15,403 bases of DNA from JAZNLR01 sp045579195 (lineage in GTDB: Bacteria > Bacillota > Clostridia > Christensenellales > CAMQZB01): the NCBI GenBank assembly GCA_045579195.1, contig JAZNLR010000150.1, positions 1-15,403 of the forward strand. Direction: 5' to 3'. This document shows, in pieces, positions 6,710-13,409 of the stretch (within the stretch, counting starts at the first letter, position 1; each line of letters starts with the position of its first letter). The position numbers and the translations under genes were made by a program. Under the pieces are notes generated by a model. That model did not search any database. It was not told the DNA's origin and saw only the letters and a list, made by a program, of their open reading frames with translations.

Positions 6710-7468
6710 ATGGGGGATTTTGCAGATTTGCCGATTGCCGTTTTGGACAGCGGTGTCGGGGGGATCAGCGTCCTTTCGCATCTTGTTGCAAAGATGCCGA
6801 ATGAACGCTTTTTGTACGTTGCAGACAACTTGAACGCACCTTACGGAAATCGAACGAAAGATGAGATTTATGACCTTGTCATCACGAACGTGAGGAACCT
6901 TGAGGGATGTGTGAAAGGAATCGTTCTTGCTTGCAACACGGCATCTTCGGTCTTTTTGGAACGCGCAAACGAGGGCTTTAATTGCCCGATATTTACGATT
7001 ACGCCAAGTCGTCCGCGTGGAAGACGAAAAGAGAGCTGCGTTCTCTTCTGTACTGCGCGGACGGCAGAATTCTTTCGAAGAAAGAAAGGAGATGGGCTCT
7101 GCATTTTACCGTGTGAAAACTTAGCGCGTGTCATCGAGGAAGATCCCTTTAACGACGCTGCGATTTTTCGCGAAATCGAGCGTGAAAAGAAAAAGATCTC
7201 CACCCCATGCGAAACGGTCATTTTGGGGTGCACGCATTATGCGTTGAAGAGAGAGCTTTTTGAATCGCTCTTCCCAAATGCAGGTGTTTTTGACGGAATT
7301 TCAGCGCTTGCAAGACGGGTGAAAAACGGCGTTGAGAAGAGAAAGTCGGAAATGAATGGGGAGAGTTTCATTCAACTTTTCCTCTCAAAAGACCATTTTT
7401 CGGAAAGAATTGCGTATTTGAACCTTTTCCATAAAAAAATATATCAAAAAAAGTACATTAAATTTTGA
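6710..7468 (+). CDS. murI: Glutamate racemase
   Basis: 252 residues. Motifs of the Asp/Glu racemase family are in order: LDSGVGGISVL at 12-22, ADNLNAPYG at 38-46 (usually YxGDxxxxPYG), the first catalytic Cys in LACNTASS (C75), and the second in LGCTHY (C174). The enzyme makes D-glutamate for the second residue of the peptidoglycan stem peptide. A textbook GGAGG lies 4 bases before ATG 6710. Slightly short for the family (commonly 260-270), and the segment following the first Cys reads ITPSRPRGRRKESC instead of the usual G(V/I)xPA, so this is a diverged member; a related Asp/Glu racemase is possible but glutamate is the best guess. No terminator is visible before the next promoter. Confidence 0.88.
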   Translation: MGDFADLPIAVLDSGVGGISVLSHLVAKMPNERFLYVADNLNAPYGNRTKDEIYDLVITNVRNLEGCVKGIVLACNTASSVFLERANEGFNCPIFTITPSRPRGRRKESCVLFCTARTAEFFRRKKGDGLCILPCENLARVIEEDPFNDAAIFREIEREKKKISTPCETVILGCTHYALKRELFESLFPNAGVFDGISALARRVKNGVEKRKSEMNGESFIQLFLSKDHFSERIAYLNLFHKKIYQKKYIKF

Positions 7469-7476
7469 ATTTCCTA

Positions 7477-7505
7477 TTGAATTCTTCATTTATTTGTTTT
7501 ATAAT
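7477..7505 (+). promoter_or_regulatory. Sigma-A-like promoter of the EF-G-like gene
   Basis: TTGAAT at 7477-7482 and a perfect TATAAT at 7500-7505, spacing 17 bases. This is the best promoter in the window and lies 9 bases after the murI stop. Predicted start around 7512 gives a leader of about 53 bases that holds two hairpins. Confidence 0.82.
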
Positions 7506-7512
7506 AAAAGAA

Positions 7513-7545
7513 GGTTGTGTTGAAGACAACCCAAATGATATTTGG
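7513..7545 (+). promoter_or_regulatory. Two abutting hairpins in the leader of the EF-G-like gene
   Basis: GGTTGT (7513-7518) pairs with ACAACC (7526-7531), and CCAAAT (7531-7536) pairs with ATTTGG (7540-7545) around a GAT loop. The two share base 7531 and end two bases before the GGGAG ribosome site (7548-7552). No T run follows, so neither is a terminator. They may stabilise the mRNA or gate translation; this is inference. Confidence 0.45.
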
Positions 7546-7564
7546 TAGGGAGAAATAATAAACT

Positions 7565-9631
7565 ATGAAATCGTACGAGACAAAGGACATTCGTAACGTT
7601 GCAATCGTCGGCCACAGCGGCGAGGGTAAGACTTCCTTGTGTGAAGCAATTCTGTACAATGCAAAGGCAACGGACAGAATGGGAAGTACGCCCGCAGGAA
7701 ACACGGTCATGGACTATGACGAGCAGGAGATCGCGCGCCAGATTTCCATTTCGATGGGCGCGGCTTACGTTGAATGGCAGGACGTGAAGATCAATCTTTT
7801 GGATGTTCCCGGATTCTTTGATTTCGAGGGTGAGCTTGTCCAGGCAATGGCAGCGGCTGACGCTGCAGTTGTTGTTTCGGGTCCGTACGGCGAGGTTTCG
7901 GTCGGCTGTGAGCAGGCGATTGATTACTGCATGCGCAACAACGTCCCGATGCTTCTGTTCATCAACCAGATGGATAAAGAAAATGCAAACTATTTCGCGA
8001 CCGTTGATGCGTTCCGCAATGCATATCCGAACAAGATCGCTCCGATTCAGATTCCCATTATGGAAGGATCGAAGATGTGTGGATACATCAATGCGTTGAA
8101 GGAAAAGGCATATCGTTTCACAGATAAGGGACCGCAGGAAATTCCCATTCCCGAAGAGATGAAGGAAGGTCTTGATCAAGTCCGTGCAAACTTGACGGAA
8201 ACTGCTGCTGAGAATGATGACGACTTGTTGGAGAAATTCTTCAACGGTGAAGAGCTCACACACGAAGAAGTTGTCAAGGGTATCAAAAAAGGTATCTCCG
8301 CAGGAAGCGCGATCCCTGTTTTGGCAGGAAGCGCAACCGGGAACCGCGGCATTTTCAATTTGATGAATGAGATCGCAATGTACTTGCCGTCTCCTCTCGA
8401 ATCCGCACCCGTGATCGCAACGGACGAAGCAGGCGAACCTGTTGAAGTTGCGTATGGCGAGGGCAAGCTTGCAGCGCGCGTCTTTAAGACCATCGCTGAC
8501 CCGTTCGTGGGTCGTATGAACCTGGTAAAGGTCATCCGCGGGTCCTTGAAGAACGGCATGACCGTTGCAAACACCACGAAGGATTCCACCGAAAAGATCA
8601 ACTCCGTCATGATCATTCGCGGAAAGAAACAGACGCAGGTTGATGAGCTCGTTGCCGGCGATATCGGTGCACTTGCAAAATTGAACGCAACCAACACGGG
8701 CGATACGCTCTGCGATCCGTCCGAAAAGGTAATCTTTGAACAAATTAAGTTCCCGAAGCCCGTTATCTCTCTTGCTGTTAAGGCAGTCAAGCAGGGTGAT
8801 GAGGACAAGGTCATTCAGGGCTTCTATCGTTTGGCAGATGAAGACCCGACCTTCAACATTGAGAAGAATGCTGAAACGAAAGATACGCTCATCAGCGGTA
8901 TGGGTGAGACCCATCTTGACATCATGTGCAAGAAGCTGAAAGCAAAATTCAACGTTGAAGCTGCGATCTTCAACCCGAGAATTGCATTCCGTGAGGCAAT
9001 CCGCAAGACTGTTGAGGCGGAAGGAAAGCATAAGAAGCAGTCCGGTGGACACGGCCAGTACGGTCACTGTAAAGTTCGCTTCGAACCCACGTTCAACGAT
9101 GAGTTCGAGTTCGCAGAAGAAGTTGTCGGCGGATCCGTTCCGAAGAACTTCATTCCTGCAGTTGAAAAGGGTCTCCGTGAGTGCATCGTCAAGGGCGTTC
9201 TTGCAGGATATCCCGTCGTTCGTTTGAAAGCCGTTCTGTACGATGGATCATACCACGATGTTGACTCCTCCGAAATGGCGTTCAAGATCGCGGCGAGCCT
9301 TGCATATAAGGAAGGTTTGAAGAATGCAAGCCCGACCTTGCTTGAACCGATTTATTCTGTCAAGATCACCGTTCCTGAGAGCTACATGGGCGATATTCTC
9401 GGCGATATGAACAAGCGTCGCGGAAGAATCCTCGGAATGGACCTCGTTGACGGCAAGCAGGTCATCAATGCAGAAGTTCCGTACTCCGAGATGTTTAAGT
9501 ACGCAACTGATCTGCGCAGCATGACGCAGGGTCGCGGCAAGTTCGAGATGGCATTTGAACGTTATGAGGAAGCTCCGAAGCCGGTTGTTGACAAGGTTGT
9601 TGCAGCTGCTGCAAAGGAAAATGCTGAATAA
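7565..9631 (+). CDS. Elongation factor G-like GTPase (EF-G-2 type)
   Basis: 688 residues with the full EF-G domain order. GTPase motifs are GHSGEGKTS (16-24), DVPGFFDF (80-87) and NQMD (134-137); domain II follows, and domain IV has GGHGQYGHCKVRF, then YHDVDSSEMAFK and a domain V region with LGDMNKRRGRILGM and AEVPYSEMFKYATDLRSMTQGRG. Canonical EF-G has GHIDAGKTT and DTPGHVDF; here the switch II His is Phe (F84), a pattern of the EF-G-2 paralogue family whose cell role is poorly defined. It is a single gene with its own promoter and terminator, not in an rpsL-rpsG-fusA-tuf string, so a canonical fusA probably exists elsewhere. ATG 7565 has GGGAG at 12 bases. Likely acts on ribosomes, but translocation activity is not shown by sequence. 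Confidence 0.92.
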   Translation: MKSYETKDIRNVAIVGHSGEGKTSLCEAILYNAKATDRMGSTPAGNTVMDYDEQEIARQISISMGAAYVEWQDVKINLLDVPGFFDFEGELVQAMAAADAAVVVSGPYGEVSVGCEQAIDYCMRNNVPMLLFINQMDKENANYFATVDAFRNAYPNKIAPIQIPIMEGSKMCGYINALKEKAYRFTDKGPQEIPIPEEMKEGLDQVRANLTETAAENDDDLLEKFFNGEELTHEEVVKGIKKGISAGSAIPVLAGSATGNRGIFNLMNEIAMYLPSPLESAPVIATDEAGEPVEVAYGEGKLAARVFKTIADPFVGRMNLVKVIRGSLKNGMTVANTTKDSTEKINSVMIIRGKKQTQVDELVAGDIGALAKLNATNTGDTLCDPSEKVIFEQIKFPKPVISLAVKAVKQGDEDKVIQGFYRLADEDPTFNIEKNAETKDTLISGMGETHLDIMCKKLKAKFNVEAAIFNPRIAFREAIRKTVEAEGKHKKQSGGHGQYGHCKVRFEPTFNDEFEFAEEVVGGSVPKNFIPAVEKGLRECIVKGVLAGYPVVRLKAVLYDGSYHDVDSSEMAFKIAASLAYKEGLKNASPTLLEPIYSVKITVPESYMGDILGDMNKRRGRILGMDLVDGKQVINAEVPYSEMFKYATDLRSMTQGRGKFEMAFERYEEAPKPVVDKVVAAAAKENAE

Positions 9632-9653
9632 TGCTCTAAAAGAAAGGAAATTC

Positions 9654-9688
9654 AAGGATGGCGAGTTTTCGCCATCCTTTTTCTTTGC
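9654..9688 (+). terminator. Rho-independent terminator after the EF-G-like gene
   Basis: Perfect 11-bp stem AAGGATGGCGA / TCGCCATCCTT (9654-9664 with 9669-9679), GTTT loop, followed by TTTTTCTTT-type tract. Confidence 0.9.
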
Positions 9689-9736
9689 GGAATTTTCAAA
9701 ATAGAGGTGTTTTTGCGTGCGTTGTGCGGAAAAATA

Positions 9737-9745
9737 TGTTACAAT
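9737..9745 (+). promoter_or_regulatory. Extended -10 promoter of the E2-like/mrp unit
   Basis: TGT followed by TACAAT (9740-9745) makes an extended -10 (TGn plus hexamer). No -35 with correct spacing is present; TTGCGT at 9713-9718 is 21 bases away. Expected start near 9752. Confidence 0.55.
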
Positions 9746-9750
9746 GAAAG

Positions 9751-9768
9751 CGATCGGGAAACCGATTG
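9751..9768 (+). promoter_or_regulatory. 5'-terminal stem-loop with GAAA tetraloop
   Basis: CGATCGG (9751-9757) pairs with CCGATTG (9762-9768), including one G-U pair, around a GNRA-type GAAA loop. It would sit at the very 5' end of the transcript starting near 9752. No T run follows, so it is not a terminator; 5' hairpins of this kind often protect mRNA, which is inference here. Confidence 0.45.
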
Positions 9769-9796
9769 AGAGGATGAATTTTTTTTGTGAGGTTGT

Positions 9797-10669
9797 ATGT
9801 TTGGACTGAGAAGCGATGGAAAGAAGATCAAGAACGTTGAGCCGTTCCAGAAGATCGTTCCGCATATTATGAGCGCGCGCCACGATGCGCAGAATCTCTT
9901 CGAGCATCAGGCGGAATGTGAACCGTTGGACGTATTCATCAATGAGATGCGCTTTTGTGAGGATGAGGAGAAAAGAGCAAGTTTTAATTATTTGCACATT
10001 ACCATCGCCTCGGTGGTTCGTCTGTTTGCGTTGCGTCCGCAACTCAATCGCTTTGTGATGAATGGAAGGATCTTCAAACGAAACAATATTCAGGTTTCTT
10101 TTGTTGTCAAAAAGCAGCTTTCCGACGATGCCGTTGGAACGACCGTCAAGCTCACGTTTGACGGAACAGAGAGCATTTATGACGTTAAAAAGGTGGTTGA
10201 CGATGCGATTCGCGCAAATAGTGACCGCTCTGCTGTGAACGGAACGGATAATCTTGCAAAATTTCTGACCGCCATTCCAAACGGACTGATCAAGTTTGCC
10301 GTGGGAACATTGAAGTGGTTGGATAAGCACGGAATGTTACCGAAATCTGTTATAGCGCTCAGTCCGTTTCACACGTCTTGCTTTATCACGAATATGAAAT
10401 CCATCAAGACCGATTTCATCTATCACCATCTTTACGATTTCGGAACGACAGGATGTTTTATCGCAATCGGAAAAGAAGGCCTTGTTCCCGTTGTGCAACC
10501 CGATAAGACCATCGGAATCGGAAAGAGAATGGGAATGGGAATCGTGACGGATGAACGCTTCTGTGACGGCTTGTATTACGCGAATAGCTTAAAACTTTTG
10601 CAAAAGATGATGCGTGATCCAGCTCAGCTGTTGACCAAACTTGAGAAGAAAGTGGAAGACGTTGATTAA
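9797..10669 (+). CDS. Stand-alone 2-oxoacid dehydrogenase E2-like acyltransferase domain protein
   Basis: 290 residues. Fold and order resemble the catalytic domain of E2 acyltransferases (CAT superfamily): an N-terminal FEHQAECEPLDVFINEMR strand region, NYLHITIASVVRLFALRPQLNRF, then SPFHTSCFITNMKSI, DFGTTGCFIAIGK and the C-terminal TDERFCDGLYYA. In true E2 the last motif is DHRxxDG with catalytic His; here it is DERFCDG, so Glu253 replaces His while Asp257-Gly258 remain. There is no lipoyl domain and no peripheral subunit binding domain, and no E1 or E3 gene nearby, so it is not a normal pyruvate dehydrogenase component. Substrate unknown. GAGG lies 4 bases before ATG 9797. It is followed after 35 bases by the Mrp ATPase gene without a terminator. 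Confidence 0.78.
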   Translation: MFGLRSDGKKIKNVEPFQKIVPHIMSARHDAQNLFEHQAECEPLDVFINEMRFCEDEEKRASFNYLHITIASVVRLFALRPQLNRFVMNGRIFKRNNIQVSFVVKKQLSDDAVGTTVKLTFDGTESIYDVKKVVDDAIRANSDRSAVNGTDNLAKFLTAIPNGLIKFAVGTLKWLDKHGMLPKSVIALSPFHTSCFITNMKSIKTDFIYHHLYDFGTTGCFIAIGKEGLVPVVQPDKTIGIGKRMGMGIVTDERFCDGLYYANSLKLLQKMMRDPAQLLTKLEKKVEDVD

Positions 10670-10704
10670 AACTTTAGAGAATAAAAGAAGGAGAGAACAA
10701 TAAA

Positions 10705-11529
10705 ATGAGCGAGAATTGTACACACGATTGTTCAACTTGCAGTGAAGCTTGCGCCTCGAGAAAGCCCGAAAGCTTTTTGGAGCCGCAAAATGAAATGAGT
10801 GATATCAAAAAGGTGATCGCAGTTGTCAGCGGAAAAGGTGGCGTTGGAAAATCTTTGGTGACGTCGATGCTGGCAGTTTCTATGAACCGAATGAACTATG
10901 CGACCGCGATTTTGGATGCAGACATCACAGGGCCTTCCATCCCGAAGTGCTTCGGGGTGAAGGATAAGGCGCTTGGTGACGATAAGGGTATCTTCCCGGT
11001 GGCTTCCAAGACGGGCATCGAGATGATGAGCGTGAACCTTCTTTTGGAAGATGAAACGGATCCCGTTGTCTGGCGCGGACCGGTCATCGCCGGAACGGTT
11101 AAGCAGTTCTGGACGGACGTTATGTGGGGAGAGGTGGACTTTATGTTCGTCGATATGCCTCCGGGAACGGGTGACGTTCCGTTGACGGTTTTCCAGTCTT
11201 TACCGGTGGACGGAATCATCGTTGTCACGTCGCCGCAGGAACTGGTCGGTATGATCGTTGAAAAGGCAGTCAATATGGCGAAGATGATGAACATTCCCGT
11301 GATCGGCCTTGTAGAAAATATGAGTTATATTGAGTGCCCCGACTGCGGAAAGAAGATCGAGATCTTCGGCGAAAGCAGTGCAAATGACGTCGCTTTGAAG
11401 TATGGAATTCCGCTTCTTGCACGCATCCCGATGAAGAAGGACATCGCATATCAGTGCGATCACGGGCTCATCGAGCTCTTTGAAGGTGACTTCCTTGATG
11501 CTGCTGCAGCTGCAATTGAGAAATTATAA
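10705..11529 (+). CDS. Mrp/NBP35 family Fe-S cluster carrier ATPase
   Basis: 274 residues. A short N-terminal Cys cluster, CTHDCSTCSEAC (C5, C9, C12, C16), precedes the P-loop domain with deviant Walker A SGKGGVGKS (42-50), DADITGPSIP (71-80), DMPPGTGD (150-157) and TSPQELVG. The C-terminal CPDCG (C211, C214) is the conserved CxxC that bridges a 4Fe-4S cluster between monomers in Mrp/ApbC/NBP35 proteins. These cytosolic ATPases carry and deliver Fe-S clusters. The N-terminal four-Cys element recalls NBP35 and is common in Clostridia Mrp, whereas the MIP18 domain found in some Mrp is absent. AAGGAG lies 11 bases before ATG 10705. Probably co-transcribed with the E2-like gene. Confidence 0.93.
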   Translation: MSENCTHDCSTCSEACASRKPESFLEPQNEMSDIKKVIAVVSGKGGVGKSLVTSMLAVSMNRMNYATAILDADITGPSIPKCFGVKDKALGDDKGIFPVASKTGIEMMSVNLLLEDETDPVVWRGPVIAGTVKQFWTDVMWGEVDFMFVDMPPGTGDVPLTVFQSLPVDGIIVVTSPQELVGMIVEKAVNMAKMMNIPVIGLVENMSYIECPDCGKKIEIFGESSANDVALKYGIPLLARIPMKKDIAYQCDHGLIELFEGDFLDAAAAAIEKL

Positions 11530-11540
11530 AAGGCAAAAGG

Positions 11541-11571
11541 AAAGCCCGACAGAATTCTGTCGGGCTTTTTT
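11541..11571. terminator. Bidirectional palindromic terminator between mrp and the propeller gene
   Basis: A perfect 28-base palindrome (11541-11568) forming a 12-bp stem AAAGCCCGACAG / CTGTCGGGCTTT with AATT loop, followed by T on +; on the - strand CTTTCCTTTT follows. It lies between convergent genes that stop at 11529 and 11574. Confidence 0.92.
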
Positions 11572-11573
11572 AT

Positions 11574-12668
11574 CTATTCAAGCGTTCCCATGATGATCTT
11601 TTCTTTATTTCCAATCGTGGCAACAAAGAGGATTTTTCCGTCAATTAATTCAAGCGTAGGATATTGAAACGTCGTTTCCGATTCAATGTCTGCATATTCT
11701 TCCCAGACTTCTGCATCGATTGAGCGAAGAATGACGAATCTGCTTCTGTCACGTCCGTTTTCTTTGTTATATCCGAGATAGAACGTACCATTGAACTTCC
11801 TTAGGATGGGTTTGCTGTTGATTCCGTCTTTGATGAGGGGGTCGTAATGCGGGGAAGACCAATTGATGCCGTCCGCACTCTCCGAGAACATACAGTTTTT
11901 ATGTTTCTCCTCACGCAAGATGCAAAACCACGTTCCGTCTGTTTTTTTCGCAATTCCACTCTCCGTCGTTGAGTGTTCATCGTTGTGTTCCCCGATGTGC
12001 CCGATGACTTCAACGCAGTCAAAAGTCTCATTGAATTTCGCGAGGGCGTTTATGCCGCTCCAAAAGGCGTTGATGGCAAGATAGGGCGTTTCATCAACAT
12101 TAAAAATGTCAAACAAGAATGTCGAACAGTTAAAAAAGACGGGATGAACATCTCTCGCTTCGTGTCCGTTTGCAATGGCAGAGTCAAAGAGCGCTTTTGG
12201 GGTGAACGGGAACGTTCCGAGGCTTGTTTTTAACATAAGCGGATAAATTTCCGGAACGAATTCCTGCTGATATAGGTCAAAGTCAATGAAAAAACATTCC
12301 GAATCGCGAACGCCTGGGTTTTCGCTTGTGAAGAAAATGCGGAGGAAGTTCTCGTTCAGTTTGATGATTCTCGGAACGAACGTACAGCCGAAGGGAAGGC
12401 TTCGGTTGTTAAATTTTTGGCCGTTTTCGCTGATCTTAACGGTCTTGACAACTGTTTTTGTTGCAAGGTCGACGATGTTCATCACGCAGTAGATCTCCGG
12501 CCAGGTTGGAGCCTCGCCCGGGCGGACGTCATTTGCTTCATAAACGACGTATGCCATGCCGTTGTGGACGACAAACTGTGCATCATGCGCACCTTTCACG
12601 TTGGGTTGTGAGATGACGAAGCTTTCTTTTAAGCAACGGTCTCCCCGAAGTTGTGCAAGTGTTTTCAC
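11574..12668 (-). CDS. Sialidase-like beta-propeller protein (putative glycosidase-fold)
   Basis: 364 residues from GTG 12668. No signal peptide or membrane segment, so cytosolic. Evenly spaced beta-rich repeats end in patterns like those of five- or six-bladed sialidase-type propellers: SESADGINWSSP resembles an Asp-box (SxDxGxxW), and RSIDAEVWEEY is a weaker copy; YPTLELIDGKILFVAT near the end is typical of the final blade. I do not recognise a specific enzyme; catalytic residues (Arg triad, Tyr/Glu) cannot be assigned, so a glycan-binding or glycoside-processing role is only inferred. GGAGG at 12676-12680 lies 7 bases before GTG 12668, whereas ATG 12686 has no ribosome site. It follows the DUF6320 gene by 54 bases with no terminator and is probably the last gene of that operon. 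Confidence 0.7.
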   Translation of the reverse strand: MKTLAQLRGDRCLKESFVISQPNVKGAHDAQFVVHNGMAYVVYEANDVRPGEAPTWPEIYCVMNIVDLATKTVVKTVKISENGQKFNNRSLPFGCTFVPRIIKLNENFLRIFFTSENPGVRDSECFFIDFDLYQQEFVPEIYPLMLKTSLGTFPFTPKALFDSAIANGHEARDVHPVFFNCSTFLFDIFNVDETPYLAINAFWSGINALAKFNETFDCVEVIGHIGEHNDEHSTTESGIAKKTDGTWFCILREEKHKNCMFSESADGINWSSPHYDPLIKDGINSKPILRKFNGTFYLGYNKENGRDRSRFVILRSIDAEVWEEYADIESETTFQYPTLELIDGKILFVATIGNKEKIIMGTLE

Positions 12669-12675
12669 CTTTAGA

Positions 12676-12680
12676 CCTCC
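12676..12680 (-). promoter_or_regulatory. Ribosome binding site fixing the GTG start of the propeller gene
   Basis: GGAGG on the - strand, 7 bases before GTG 12668; it lies inside the longer reading frame from ATG 12686, which argues against that start. Confidence 0.65.
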
Positions 12681-12722
12681 GGACATGGATTGAAAGTTTT
12701 TTCGAAGTTCTTAAAACAAGAA

Positions 12723-13409
12723 CTAAAGGTGGAAGCGCTTTGTGATCTCGTCTTTCACTTTGCGGTCCGCAAAGACGATCAGCCCCGTGAGCGCGACGAA
12801 GGAATAGGAAACAGAAACGATGGACGGCCACCAGATTCCGTGCGTCAAACCAAACGCGCAAAGGATGATGGGAATGATTCCCAGGGTGAGGACGACGACA
12901 AGGTAAAAGAGATAGCTCTTATACTTTAAGTACATCACCGAAACGAGAATGGTGATGACGATAGACGTTCCGAAGCAAAGCAGGGGAAAGACGTACGGCA
13001 AGGCCCACGTTCCAAAGGGCTCGTTCGTCGTGACGAGGTCGATCGTGATGACCAAAAGTGAAACGGTGACGAGCTGAAGGATGATCATTTTCATCACGTT
13101 CTGTCGCTTCATGATGGAGTTCTTGATCAAAAACCACGTGTAAAGAATGCCGCAAAAGATGATAAGACACCACGGGTGTTTTGCCTTTTCCCATGTTAGA
13201 GCATTAATGAGAACGGAAGCGAAAACAGAGATGATGGAAAGAAACAGGAAGAGTCGGAATAAAAAGTGATAACTCTTCTTGTCGTAATGCACGACCTTGT
13301 CGGGAAAGAGCTTTTCATTTGAGTTTTCGCCCGTGAGATATCCATTGCAAAGTGGGCAGTTTTCGCGGTCGGTGTTCACATGAACGCCGCATTTTTGGCA
13401 AAACTTCAT
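12723..13409 (-). CDS. DUF6320-type zinc-ribbon membrane protein
   Basis: 228 residues from ATG 13409. It begins with a zinc ribbon, MKFCQKCGVHVNTDRENCPLC (C4, C7, C18, C21; shown here in parts CQKCG and CPLC), followed by a linker and six membrane segments: FLFRLFLFLSIISVFASVL, WCLIIFCGILYTWFLI, MIILQLVTVSLLVITIDLV, PYVFPLLCFGTSIVITILV, LFYLVVVLTLGIIPIILCAF and VSYSFVALTGLIVFA. It ends RKVKDEITKRFHL. The start overlaps the stop of the upstream acyltransferase gene in an ATGA, and GGGAGG lies 10 bases upstream, so the two are translated together. DUF6320 proteins are known as neighbours of alcohol acetyltransferase-like genes in Clostridia, but their function is undetermined. A role as membrane partner of the acyltransferase is inference. 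Confidence 0.82.
   Translation of the reverse strand: MKFCQKCGVHVNTDRENCPLCNGYLTGENSNEKLFPDKVVHYDKKSYHFLFRLFLFLSIISVFASVLINALTWEKAKHPWCLIIFCGILYTWFLIKNSIMKRQNVMKMIILQLVTVSLLVITIDLVTTNEPFGTWALPYVFPLLCFGTSIVITILVSVMYLKYKSYLFYLVVVLTLGIIPIILCAFGLTHGIWWPSIVSVSYSFVALTGLIVFADRKVKDEITKRFHL

Noticed and set aside
7499..9067. Long open frame (522 codons) antisense to the EF-G-like gene
   Set aside because: It mirrors codon bias of the real gene, spans its promoter, and its translation is Cys/Arg/His-rich with no recognisable domain.
9774..9809. 11-codon leader peptide overlapping the start of the E2-like gene
   Set aside because: The GAGAGG touches the ATG with no spacing, and there is no run of regulatory codons or attenuator structure.
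9248..10330. Long open frame (360 codons) antisense across the EF-G-like terminator and the E2-like gene
   Set aside because: It runs through a strong terminator and promoter of the opposite strand and shows no family resemblance.
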